Shown: positions 25,781 to 35,700 of the stretch, in pieces
Layout of the letters: each line of letters opens with the position of its first letter
Position numbering within the stretch: the stretch's first letter is position 1
NCBI RefSeq assembly: GCF_000175575.2
Contig: NZ_CP005986.1
Coordinates: 255,549 to 319,548 of the forward strand
DNA from: Acidithiobacillus caldus ATCC 51756
Lineage (GTDB): Bacteria; Pseudomonadota; Gammaproteobacteria; Acidithiobacillales; Acidithiobacillaceae
Length of the DNA: 64,000 nt
Direction: 5' to 3'
Made by a program: the position numbers and the translations under genes
The notes under the pieces: generated by a model
Seen by the model: the letters and a program-made list of their open reading frames with translations, nothing else
The model's database searches: none
Told to the model about the DNA's origin: nothing

Positions 25781-26350
25781 TCAGATGGCCAGCATGGCAG
25801 CGGCCCAGAGGCCGATACCGCCCAAGGCACTGAGGATACCCAGGCCAAAGAGCCAGGTGCGGCGGGTCAGGGCGGTGATGGAGGCCAGGGAAATGGCGAT
25901 CTGCAGAAAGATCATGGCGATTTCCATATCGTTGTGCGGCCGGTTGAGTCGGGCCGATTCGGCATCGGCCTTGGCCGACTGCGCCTCGAGGGTGCGCGCC
26001 TTCTCCAGGATGGCGCTCTTTTGTTCGGTATATTTCTGGATCTTGGGGGCAAATTGCCGTGCCTTGTCGGGGTCCAGGGTGCTGCCCAGTTCCAGCAGGT
26101 GCAGTTTGGTGCTCACGGCCTGGTAGTAGTTCCACTGGTCGGTGGCGCGGGCCTTTTCCAGCACCGCCTCGTTTTTGTAGAGCAGAACCTCGTTCATGAG
26201 GTGGCTGCCCTGGTAGCTCACCACGGCGCCGAAGGCGGCGAGGATGGCCGTGAATATGGCCACCCATTGCCCGAGACTGTGACCCGATCCCGCCCCATGG
26301 TGCAGGGCCTCTTCGTGCGGGGCGTGGGTGTGCAGACCGTGTTCGCTCAT
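25781..26350 (-). CDS. DUF4337 membrane protein
   Basis: A 189-residue protein with a first membrane helix near the N terminus (WVAIFTAILAAFGAVVSYQGS), a long helical, charged middle (YTEQKSAILEKARTLEAQSAKADAE) that may form a coiled coil outside or inside the membrane, and two C-terminal helices. This arrangement, with the WNYYQAVSTK segment, is typical of DUF4337. The function of the family is unknown. The ATG at 26350 fits a GAGGC ribosome-binding site. It is divergent from msrA, 85 bases apart. Confidence 0.8.
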   Translation of the reverse strand: MSEHGLHTHAPHEEALHHGAGSGHSLGQWVAIFTAILAAFGAVVSYQGSHLMNEVLLYKNEAVLEKARATDQWNYYQAVSTKLHLLELGSTLDPDKARQFAPKIQKYTEQKSAILEKARTLEAQSAKADAESARLNRPHNDMEIAMIFLQIAISLASITALTRRTWLFGLGILSALGGIGLWAAAMLAI

Positions 26351-26435
26351 GGGCGCCTCGTTTGCCGTCGGCGGAAAATCCGCGCTATCCTGAGATCTCG
26401 TCCGGTGTTCGTCAATCCTGTGGGAGAGCCCGACC

Positions 26436-27032
26436 ATGGCCGTTGCTACACCACCCCCTGAGTGGGATGAGGAAGCCGCCTCGGCGCCGGCGCAGGCCAT
26501 CCTCGCCGGCGGCTGTTTCTGGTGCGTGGAGGCAGTCTACCGGGAACTCCGTGGCGTGCAGGCGCTGACCTCGGGTTACTGCGGTGGGGCGGCGGAGGAT
26601 GCCCACTATGAGCGGGTCTGCAGCGGTCGGACCGGCCATGCCGAGGCACTGCGCATCGATTTCGACCCCGGCCAACTGAGTTACGGTCGTATCCTGCAGG
26701 TGTTTTTTGGGGTGGCCCACGACCCGACCCAGAAGGATCGGCAGGGCAACGATATCGGTCCTCAGTATCGCTCGGCCATTTTCCCGCTGAATCCGGCCCA
26801 GGAGCGCGTCGCCCGGGCCTACATCGCGCAGTTGGAGCGCAGCGGGCTCTTTACCGGACCCATCGTCACCGCCATCGAGGGGCCAGCGACTTTTTACCCC
26901 GCCGAGGCCTACCATCAGGATTATGCCCATCGCCATCCGGATCAGCCGTATATCTGTGCGGTGGCGCGTCCCAAAGCGATCAGTCTGCGGCGTATCTTTC
27001 CCCAGTTTCTCAGGACCCCGAGCCAGGAGTAG
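26436..27032 (+). CDS. msrA: Peptide-methionine (S)-S-oxide reductase MsrA
   Basis: Repairs oxidised methionine in proteins, acting on the S-sulfoxide. The 198-residue protein has the active-site motif GGCFWCVE near residue 26, then GYCGG and the YHQDY helix near the C terminus. The ATG has GGGAGAG upstream. It is followed after six bases by msrB, so both sulfoxide stereoisomers are handled by one operon. Confidence 0.95.
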   Translation: MAVATPPPEWDEEAASAPAQAILAGGCFWCVEAVYRELRGVQALTSGYCGGAAEDAHYERVCSGRTGHAEALRIDFDPGQLSYGRILQVFFGVAHDPTQKDRQGNDIGPQYRSAIFPLNPAQERVARAYIAQLERSGLFTGPIVTAIEGPATFYPAEAYHQDYAHRHPDQPYICAVARPKAISLRRIFPQFLRTPSQE

Positions 27033-27038
27033 ACACTC

Positions 27039-27482
27039 ATGCCCACCTCTTCCGCCGGTTACGATCTTGGCCCTCTGGATCCCAAGCGGCGCGCCGAACT
27101 GGCTCGCGATCTTCCCGCTCCAGTGCGCCACATCCTCTTCGAGCACGGTACGGAGACCCCCTTTTGTGGCGGTCTACTGCACGAGAAGCGGGAAGGCGAT
27201 TATTGCTGCGTGCTCTGCGGCCTACCGCTTTTTCGTAGCGCCGACAAATTTGAATCGGGAACGGGATGGCCGAGTTTTGTCGCTCCCTTTGCTCCGGACC
27301 ATCTGAAGGAAATCACGGATTACAGCCACGCAATGGTGCGTACGGAAATCCGTTGCGCCCGCTGCGACAGCCACCTTGGGCACGTCTTTCCGGACGGTCC
27401 GCCGCCTACGGGTTTGCGCTACTGCCTCAATTCCGCCGCACTCCGGTTTGTCCCCAAGGAGCCACCGCAGCCCAGCCGTTGA
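27039..27482 (+). CDS. msrB: Peptide-methionine (R)-S-oxide reductase MsrB
   Basis: Reduces methionine-R-sulfoxide. The 147-residue protein carries two zinc-binding CxxC pairs (CVLC and CARC), the substrate motif GTGWPSF, and the catalytic cysteine in [11 protein letters not shown]. Length is normal for a stand-alone MsrB. It lies directly after msrA on the same strand and converges with the globin-coupled signalling gene, whose stop is 39 bases away. Confidence 0.95.
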   Translation: MPTSSAGYDLGPLDPKRRAELARDLPAPVRHILFEHGTETPFCGGLLHEKREGDYCCVLCGLPLFRSADKFESGTGWPSFVAPFAPDHLKEITDYSHAMVRTEIRCARCDSHLGHVFPDGPPPTGLRYCLNSAALRFVPKEPPQPSR

Positions 27483-27521
27483 AGCGGCCCACAGCAAGGC
27501 GTGCGCCGGTGCGGGGCAGGC

Positions 27522-30500
27522 TTAGCTCAAGGATGTGTTCTGGGTGGTGGGATTGCCGCGTTTCAGTTCCCGCATGGCTGTGGTCAAGGCCCCCCGCGCG
27601 CGTGTCAGTGCGGCCTCGTCGCCATGGACGAGGGCTGTGTGATAGGCCTGGTGGGCTGCCGCAAGGCTCGTTCCCTCCAAATGGTGTTCGCGCAGGAAGC
27701 GCCCCAGTCGGCAGGCGCGGTGGTCGCCGAGATGGGGGAGCTTTTGTACCACCCTCGGTGCCAGTCGATAAATGGCGTCGAACTGCAGATGTGCCGCGTA
27801 GGCACCGAGCAGGGTCTGGGGCAGGTCCGGCTGAGGTCGAGGCCGATAGTGCGCGATCCAGGACCAGACCTCCTGTGCCGGCATCGGCCGGGCAATGCTG
27901 TAGCCCTGGACGTAGGGGATGGCCAGCACGCCGAGGGCGTCGAGGATGCTGAGATCTTCCACCCCCTCGACGACGTAGCGGGCGCCAATGGCTTGCGCAA
28001 GGCCGCCGACGTTGAGAACGAAATTGAGATCTTCGGGTCGCTTGCCGATTTCGCGCACAAAGCTCTGATCGAGCTTGACCTCGTCCACGGCAATCTCGCG
28101 CAGCCGCAAGAGGGAGGCGTAGGCGCTGCCGACATCGTCCAGAGCAATGCGTACCCCCAGACGACGGATCTCATCGATGCGGTCGCGGGCAAGGGCCAGG
28201 TTCAAAAATTCGCCGCTTTCGAGAATCTCCAGGGTGAGCTGGGCCGGGGCCACCCCGCTTTGGCGGACGACCCGGTGCACGAGGTCGATGAAGGAGGCGT
28301 CCAGGAGCAGATCCGGACCGATGTTGACGGAGACTTCCAGATGCCTGCCCCGGCGACCGCCCTCGACGGCCAGCGCAAGGGCCTCGGACAGCATTTGCCG
28401 GGTGAGCTCCCTTTGATCGGGACGCGACAGTTGAGTCAGAAAATGCGCCGGTGTCAGGAGCAGGCCGCCTTGTTGCAGGCGGGCCAGCGCCTCGAAGCCT
28501 GCCACCTCGCCCGAGGCCAAAGCGATTATGGGCTGAAAATAGGGGACCAAGGCGCCACTGTGCAACAGGGTAGCGTAGGGAGCGGGTTCCTCCCGGCCCT
28601 CCTCCCGGCCCCGATACATTTCCCAAAAGTGGGAACGCTGGTGCTTCCCGACCTTTGCCCGGTACATGGCGTGATCGGCGTGGCGCAGCAACTGTTCGGC
28701 ATCGCCATCGTCGAAGGGGAAGATGCTGACTCCGAGGCTACCGCCGGTATGGGCCTCGATACCGCCGGGCAGCAGGGTTGGCGTCTGTAGGGCACGGTCG
28801 ATGCGCTCCAGGAGCTGTTCCAGATCGTCCATGCGGCTCAGTCCTTCCAGCAGCAGGGCGAATTCATCACCACCCATGCGGGCGATGAAGTCGGTCTTGC
28901 GCAAGACTCCCTGCAGGCGCAAGGCGAGGGTCCGCAGCAGGGCATCGCCAGCGGCGTGTCCATAGCGGTCGTTGACGGGTTTGAAATCGTCCAGATCCAG
29001 CATGCAGATGGCCAGCAGACGATCCCCTCTGAGCGCCCGCTCCATGGCCTCGGGAATACGGTCCAGGAGGGCGACGCGGTTGGGCAGGCCGGTGAGGGCA
29101 TCGTGCCGCGCCATCCAGCTCTGTACCTTGCGTTCCTGCTCGATGCGCTCGCGCAGGTCCAGTTCGTCCAGACCGAAGCCCAGGAGCCGGCTAATCCTGG
29201 CCAAGGCACGCAGGGTTTCTTCATCGAAGACGTCTTTTTCGGTACTGATGATGGTCAAAAGGCCCCACAGCGCACCGCCGCGCAGGATGGGAATGGCGGC
29301 AGAGCTGGCCCAGCCCTGCTCCCGGAAGGTCGGGTGATAGGCGGCGTAACGCGGGTCGTGGCAATAGTCGTTATGGTAGCGCAGCCGCTGGTTTTGCCAG
29401 GCCTCGCCGACGATGCTGGGTGGCTCGCGCTGATCCGTGTGGATGTGGAGGTTTGCCAGCACGTTGCTGCCGCGCCCGGCCGAGGCGAGGGGGCGGAACC
29501 AGCCGTCGCGATCGGGACGGACGACGGCGACGGTACTGAAAAACGTACTCTCCACCAGGCGTTGGCAGCTACGCCGGAGCATTTCGGCCTCGGAGCGGGC
29601 ACGGATGAGGACGTCGCCCTCGGCGAGAAAGGCTCGATACAGCCCGTGCACCTGTTCCAGGTGGCGGTGTTGCTCCAGTCGGCGCAGAGCGATTCCGAGC
29701 ATGACGGCCAGGTGTTGGAGCAGCCGTTGCCGTTGGGGATTGGAAAAAAAACCGGGCAACGTGCTGTAAAGCCCGAGGATTGCCTGAATCCGCTCGCCGA
29801 GAAGAATGGGAATACTTGCCGTGCTGCGCCAGCCGCGGGCGTTGGCCGCCTCACGCCAGGGCCCGAAGTGCGGATAGGTGTGGATGTCGTCGACGATCAC
29901 CGGCTGGGCAAGGTGCCAGGCTCGTCCCGCTGGACCTCTGGCGGTTTCACCGCCATCGATGCGGATCTCTCCGACCTCCAGATAGCTGGACATGCCCGCG
30001 CCGATGCTGGCCAGGATCCGTAGGCCGCCGCGGCCGTCGGGTTCGCCGAGCCAAGCGGCGGCCAGGCCGGGAATGATCAGAAGTTCATCCAGGATGCTTT
30101 GGGCCAGCTGGGTGACGGGTAGCTCCGCCACTAGAAGGAGATCGATCTTTTCCGTGACCTCCGTCTCCACCCCCCGGGCTTCGTCCATACCCGCCAGCTG
30201 CGCGCTGAGATCCTGACCCAGGCGTTGCAGCAGAAGGTCGCGCAGATTCCCGTCGCGCTGCAGGAGGGGATCCAGAGCCTTGAGGAGCGCAGTGGCATAG
30301 AGGGCGGTCGCCTCTATCACGTATTCCGGCACCACACCAAAGAGTGCGTGCCGACGCCCTGCTTTGCGTGCACGGGCATCGCGCTCGGCATCCGGCAGAA
30401 CACTCAAAATCATCCAGGCGTGCTCGCGCTGCGCGCGGATGAGGCGTTCCAGACCATCGTCGCCCAGGCGCTGAAGGAAGGGTCCAATTAGGGAGTGTTG

Positions 30501-30653
30501 CCGGGCGTGGACATAAAAATCGTCCACGGCATGGACGATGGCGGTTTCCACCAGGTCCTCAAAGCGGTCCAGGGGGGAGATGAGCGCTGGTCGATCTCGC
30601 CCGGCGGACACCTCGTCGGCACCGGACAACGACCCGGAGGATGTGGATTTCAA
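27522..30653 (-). CDS. Globin-coupled GAF-GAF-GGDEF-EAL protein with CZB-like tail
   Basis: A 1043-residue c-di-GMP signalling protein. The N terminus (about 25-160) resembles a sensor globin: DFYVHA with the likely distal Tyr47, and GRRHALFGVVPEYV with the likely heme-ligand His102. Two GAF domains follow (about 175-330 and 340-510). The GGDEF domain near residue 610 has an intact GGDEF. The EAL domain keeps FEALARL and LEILESGEF but has ALDDVGSAYAS and VEGVED variants. The last about 90 residues show His, CxLG and HxxxH spacing like a CZB zinc-binding domain. The start is TTG with GGGAG upstream. Probably oxygen- or redox-responsive; output direction is uncertain. Confidence 0.85.
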   Translation of the reverse strand: MKSTSSGSLSGADEVSAGRDRPALISPLDRFEDLVETAIVHAVDDFYVHARQHSLIGPFLQRLGDDGLERLIRAQREHAWMILSVLPDAERDARARKAGRRHALFGVVPEYVIEATALYATALLKALDPLLQRDGNLRDLLLQRLGQDLSAQLAGMDEARGVETEVTEKIDLLLVAELPVTQLAQSILDELLIIPGLAAAWLGEPDGRGGLRILASIGAGMSSYLEVGEIRIDGGETARGPAGRAWHLAQPVIVDDIHTYPHFGPWREAANARGWRSTASIPILLGERIQAILGLYSTLPGFFSNPQRQRLLQHLAVMLGIALRRLEQHRHLEQVHGLYRAFLAEGDVLIRARSEAEMLRRSCQRLVESTFFSTVAVVRPDRDGWFRPLASAGRGSNVLANLHIHTDQREPPSIVGEAWQNQRLRYHNDYCHDPRYAAYHPTFREQGWASSAAIPILRGGALWGLLTIISTEKDVFDEETLRALARISRLLGFGLDELDLRERIEQERKVQSWMARHDALTGLPNRVALLDRIPEAMERALRGDRLLAICMLDLDDFKPVNDRYGHAAGDALLRTLALRLQGVLRKTDFIARMGGDEFALLLEGLSRMDDLEQLLERIDRALQTPTLLPGGIEAHTGGSLGVSIFPFDDGDAEQLLRHADHAMYRAKVGKHQRSHFWEMYRGREEGREEPAPYATLLHSGALVPYFQPIIALASGEVAGFEALARLQQGGLLLTPAHFLTQLSRPDQRELTRQMLSEALALAVEGGRRGRHLEVSVNIGPDLLLDASFIDLVHRVVRQSGVAPAQLTLEILESGEFLNLALARDRIDEIRRLGVRIALDDVGSAYASLLRLREIAVDEVKLDQSFVREIGKRPEDLNFVLNVGGLAQAIGARYVVEGVEDLSILDALGVLAIPYVQGYSIARPMPAQEVWSWIAHYRPRPQPDLPQTLLGAYAAHLQFDAIYRLAPRVVQKLPHLGDHRACRLGRFLREHHLEGTSLAAAHQAYHTALVHGDEAALTRARGALTTAMRELKRGNPTTQNTSLS

Positions 30654-30773
30654 GGGCGCTCCCGCGTTGGAGGATGACTTGGACCCAGTGGGATATTCCT
30701 GGCAAGGTGATGGATAGAACCGATCTTATCTTACGACCTACCTCTGCCTCTGCCTAGTCGCCGTGCCGGGAGT

Positions 30774-32738
30774 TCAGTGGCCAGAGACCTCGGGGAACAG
30801 GCGCGTCGCCAGTCCACTCATGCGCCGTCCGTGCCGGCCCAGAATCCGGCTCAGCGTTTCCAGGGGAGTGACGGCGATGAATTCGCGCCGCGCCCGCGTG
30901 ACGGCGGTGTACAGTAGCTCGCGGCTGAGCACCGGCGAATCTTCGGGAGGCAGGATCAGAAGAACGCGCTGAAACTCGGAACCCTGGGCCTTGTGCACGG
31001 TGAGGGCATAGGCGCTGGTGGCGTCGCCAAGGCGTTGGGGGTGCAGGCGCAGCGGCGCCAGCTGTGGCCCCCGGGGGAAATAGACCTGCAATCGTCCCTG
31101 GGTGTCGGGGAGTACGAGGCCGAGATCACCGTTGTAGACACCGGCTATGGGATCATTGCGCTGGACCAGCACGGGACGCCCGGGATACCAGTCGCCGGAA
31201 TATCCCGGCGGACGCAGTTGGGCTGCCATCTGGGCATTGATGCCGGCAACCCCCCAGGGGCCCTCGCGCAGGGCGCACAGGATGCGGAAGGTGTCGGCAG
31301 CCGCGAGCAGCTCGCGCACCCAGGTAGCGTGTTCCGTCTCGCCGCTGGGGACCTGCTCCAAGCGGGCTTGGGTGGAGCGCCAGGTACGCTCGGCCAACTC
31401 CAGGAAGTTTGCGCGCCCAGCGCCCGCGCGGGGATCGATCCAGCCCAGGGCGCTGCCCTCCACCGTGGTACTGGCGGCGAGGAGGTCGATCACGCACTCG
31501 GCGTCTCCGCTACGGATGGCCGTGGCCAGCTTGGCGATGGGTCCGTCGAAGCGGTAGCTACTGCTCAGCCGTACCACCGCCTCCTCCAAGGCACTGGCAT
31601 CGTCGCGGAGAGAATCCGCCGCCAGGGCGATGCCCCAGCGCCTTTTCAGGTCCTCTGCCGTGGCCGGCGAGTAAACGGCGCGCCCACGGCAGATTTCTGC
31701 CAGCACCGCGCCGGCCTCCACCGAGGCCAGCTGATCCGGGTCGCCCAGCAGAATGAGTTGGGACCGCGCCGGTGTGGCGCGCAGCAGGGCAGCCATCAGG
31801 TCGTGCTGGATCATGGAAGCCTCGTCCACCACCAGGAGGTCGAAATTCAGGGGACGATGGGCGTCGTGCCGCAGGCGCCGGGTGCCAGGCCGGGCCCCCA
31901 GGAGGCGGTGTAGGGTCTGGGCCGGGGGAACCTGACGCAAGAGATCGGCAAGATCGTCGTCGCCGCGTCGGACAAAATCGTCGACGCTCTGCCGCAGGGC
32001 TGTGTCCATGCGCAGCGCCGCCTTGCCGGTGGGAGCGGCCAGCGCAACCCGCCGCGGCGCGGCTTGCATGAGCAGCACCAGGAGACGGGCGATGGTGTAG
32101 GTCTTGCCGCTACCGGGTCCACCGGTGATGAGGGTAAAGCCGCGCTCGGCGGCCAGAGCGCAGGCGAGGCGCTGCCCATCGCCAGCGCTGGAGCTACTGG
32201 CGGGGCCGAAGAGCCGCGTCAGGGTGGCAGAGCCCTCGGAAAAATACGCGACGGTGGTGCCGACGCGGCTTTGTAACTGGCGGTCGATCTCCCATTCGTC
32301 GCGAAAATGCCGGCGCAGGTACAGACGCCGTCCATCCCAGACCAGGGGAGTTTCCGGCCCTCGCTGGCTGATATTGGGGGGAGTGCGGTCGTGGTATTGT
32401 GCCAGCATCCGGCCGCCACGGATGAGGGCGGCCTGCCAAGCTTCTGGTCCAGACCCCATCGCTGCGAGGAATTCCTCCAGGGCTTCACCGGCCTGTTCTG
32501 GCCAGTCCAGGTAGTAGAGGGGCTGGGCGAGAAAAGCCGGCACATCCAGACTGGTGTGACCGAGGCCTTCGAGGTGGACGGTGATGGCGGCGAGGAAGAG
32601 GAGTTCGGGGGCGATGTCCGGGTCGCGCTCCGCCATCCAGCGGGCCAGAGCGGGCTCCAGAGGGCCGATCCAGCCGGCACGGTGCCAGTCGTCCAATAGC
32701 TTCAGGATACGGGAACGATCGCGGGGGGCGTGGGGCAT
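30774..32738 (-). CDS. recD: Exodeoxyribonuclease V subunit RecD
   Basis: The 5'-3' helicase subunit of RecBCD, which processes double-strand breaks for recombination. The 654-residue protein has Walker A GGPGSGKTYTIARLL, Walker B VVDEASMIQ, and the C-terminal superfamily-1B motif YALTVHKAQGSEF. The ATG start is five bases after the recB stop. It is the last gene of the recC-recB-recD run. Length matches family values (about 600-650). Confidence 0.94.
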   Translation of the reverse strand: MPHAPRDRSRILKLLDDWHRAGWIGPLEPALARWMAERDPDIAPELLFLAAITVHLEGLGHTSLDVPAFLAQPLYYLDWPEQAGEALEEFLAAMGSGPEAWQAALIRGGRMLAQYHDRTPPNISQRGPETPLVWDGRRLYLRRHFRDEWEIDRQLQSRVGTTVAYFSEGSATLTRLFGPASSSSAGDGQRLACALAAERGFTLITGGPGSGKTYTIARLLVLLMQAAPRRVALAAPTGKAALRMDTALRQSVDDFVRRGDDDLADLLRQVPPAQTLHRLLGARPGTRRLRHDAHRPLNFDLLVVDEASMIQHDLMAALLRATPARSQLILLGDPDQLASVEAGAVLAEICRGRAVYSPATAEDLKRRWGIALAADSLRDDASALEEAVVRLSSSYRFDGPIAKLATAIRSGDAECVIDLLAASTTVEGSALGWIDPRAGAGRANFLELAERTWRSTQARLEQVPSGETEHATWVRELLAAADTFRILCALREGPWGVAGINAQMAAQLRPPGYSGDWYPGRPVLVQRNDPIAGVYNGDLGLVLPDTQGRLQVYFPRGPQLAPLRLHPQRLGDATSAYALTVHKAQGSEFQRVLLILPPEDSPVLSRELLYTAVTRARREFIAVTPLETLSRILGRHGRRMSGLATRLFPEVSGH

Positions 32739-32743
32739 GGGGT

Positions 32744-35700
32744 CTAGCTCCTGCCCACGGCGCTGTCCAGGGCGTCCAGCAGTTGGGGGTCCGCCGCGAG
32801 GTACAGGAGCCCGCCGCCGGCGGTGGCACAGGCGCGTAGATACCAGAGCCAGGCACCGCCAAGATGCTGCTCGGTTCGATACTGGCGCCCCAGGCGCTGA
32901 CGCAGGTGGCGATGTAGGGCCAGAAGATAGAGGGCCGCCTGCAGTTCGTAGCGGTGCTCGAGGACATCCTCGCGGATGGCCGTGTCGCCGTAGGCAGCAT
33001 CGTTTTCACCGAGACGCGTGGATTTGTAATCGAGGACGTAATAGCGGCCATCCACGGCAAAGACGAGATCCATGAAGCCGTGAAAGAGCCCGTGCAGGTT
33101 CTGTTTGCCAAGTATCGGGCGTTCGCGTCCCGGCAGCAGGTACTGGCGGCAGAGGGTGTCGAGCTGGTTCGTGGGCAGATGCTGGCTGGGAAACCAGAAG
33201 GGCATTTCCGTGCGCGCTCCGCGCAGCTCAGCGAATGTCGTCCCGAGGGACCCAAGGGGGCTGGCGCGCAGTACCGCAAACCAGTGGACGAGGACGGAGC
33301 CCCATGGCGCGTAACCGCGCTCATCGCAACGATGCAGGAAATCTTCACGCCAGTCTTCGGGCCAGCGGCCGTCACGCCACAGCCATTGGAGGAGTTCGTG
33401 AAGGAAGCGTCCCGCCCCGGGCCCTTGGGGAAAGGTGTGCCAGCCTTGCCCTGCCGCCTCCGCGCCCGGGTCTAGGCGATCTGGGGATGGATACGGGCCA
33501 ACGGAGGTTTGGAGGCTCTGGCTGAGGCGGCTGAAGCTGTGGATACTCCAGTCGCGTTCGAACCGAGCCGTGTACACCGGCGGTGTTCGCCTGGGCTCCG
33601 GGGGTTCGGCGAAGCGTGGTGCTGGGGCGCTGGGGATGGTGTCGGCGGCGAGCACCCGACAGGCGGGGTACCGTTTCCAGGTTTCCAGGCATTGGTCAGG
33701 GGTCTTGCCCTCGTCTGCGCCCAGCAGACGTCCCACGGCACTGCGCCACCAGAGTGGAGTGGAGGCGGTTTTGCCCGCCGCAAGGCCAAGCCAGAGGGCA
33801 TACTCGGCCCGGGTCAGGGCGACGTAGAGCAGACGCAGATCTTCCCGCAGGCGTTCCCGGTCCATGAGCTCTGCAGATGGACTTTGCCAGGATAGGGTCG
33901 AATGGTCGTCGTCGGTGACGACCTGCCAGGGTGGGACGTTCCCGTCTTTGCGGGTTGCGGCGATGAAGGGGAGGAAGACCAGGGGATACTGCAGGCCCTT
34001 GGCGGAGTGGATGGTGCGGATGCGGATACAGTGCGCGTCGCTTTCGAGGCGCAGGACGTGGCTATCGGCGGGGTTGTCCTCGCTGTCTTGCTCGCGCTGC
34101 AAATGCTCCAGGAGGGCCTCTCTCCCCTCCAGATGCTGACTGGCCTGTTGCAGCAATTCGCCGAGATGCAGCAGATTGCTGAGACGACGCTCACCGTCGG
34201 GACGCGCCAGAATGCGCGCGGCGGTGGCCTGCTGGTGCAGGCGCCGGTGCAGGGTGGTCAGGATACCCGAGTGCGCCCAGATCCTGGCGTGTTCACGCAG
34301 CCGTTCCACCTCTTGCGCCCAGAGTCCCTCGTCCGTATCGAGTCGCCACAGGTCGTGCTGGGCAAGACCCAGTAGCGGCAGGGCAAGGGCGCAGCGCAAG
34401 GCGGCTTCGTCTTCGGGGTGGAGCAGGGCGAACAGCCACAGACGGAGTTCTTCGGCTTCGGGACTATGGTAGACGGACTGCTTCTCGCTCAGGAAGGCTG
34501 CTGGCAGCCCGCGTCGGTGCAAGGCCGAGAGCATGATGGCGGCTTCCTTGCGATCGCGCAGGAGAATGGCGATGTCGCCGGCACCGACGCGTCGCAGTTT
34601 GCCATCGGCACCGACGAAACCGCTGGTGGAGTCCCCGAGCAACTGCGCGATGGTGGCTGCGGTCCACTCGGCGAAATGGGTCAGGAACTCCTCCTTGGTC
34701 AGGGCCAGAGGGTGCTGGGCAAAGGTGATGGCCGGGCCTTCCTGTCCGCCTAGCTGCCAGCGCTGGCTGCGGCCGGCAGCAGCTACGGCCTGATAGGGCA
34801 GGGGATCGTCGCCTTCGCCGCGGTAGTCGAAGGCTCCGCCGGGACAGCGCTCGTCCGCCCGCGCGTAGAGGGCATTGAGGGCCCCCACCAGAGGCTCGGC
34901 GGAGCGATAGTTGGTGCCCAGGACATAGTGCCGCGGGGCGGTATCGGCCCGCGCGCGCAGGTAACTGTCGAGGTCCGCCCCGCGAAAGCGGTAGATGGAT
35001 TGCTTGGGATCGCCGATGAGCAGCATGAGGCTGTCGGGCCACGGCTCACTGGGGCGATAGATGCGTTCGAAAATGGCGTACTGGCGGGCGGAGCTGTCCT
35101 GAAACTCATCGATGAGGATGACCGGGAAACGCTGGCGCAGCGCCTCTGCCAGCGCCTCGCCGCCGGGGCCGCGTAGCCCGTTCCAGAGTGCTCGGCTAAG
35201 GTCATTGAATTCCAGCTGGCGCAGGCGTTGCTTTTCCTCGCCGTAGAGCGCCGCCATGCTGGCTGCCGCCTGCGCCAGCGCCTGGCCATGCAATACCTCG
35301 TCGTCCACTTGCCATTGTTGGAGTGCGGCAAGGAAGGTATCGAATTGCGCCTGGGAAGGCGGTGCCGGGCAGTGCATGCCCTTTTTGACACATTCCGCCA
35401 AGGCGCTGCCCAGTTTGGCGACCGTGGCCATGGCCGTGGGAATGGAGGCGTCCTTCTCCACACACCATTGGTCGAGGCTCTGGAGTGCGCCTTGGAGTTT
35501 CTCCGGAGGGAGGCTTTTTCGATTCAGAGGGTAAGGATCACGGTCGGCAAGTTCCCGTAGCCACCGGCCATAGGTATCGCGGAGGGTACTGGACCACTGC
35601 GCCTTGAGCTCGGTGCCCGCCTTCAGCAGGGGCGCGGCTGCGTTCTCCAGCCAGTCGTGGAAGGCTGCTCTCGGTGCGGGCAGGGGCGGATCCAGCCAGG

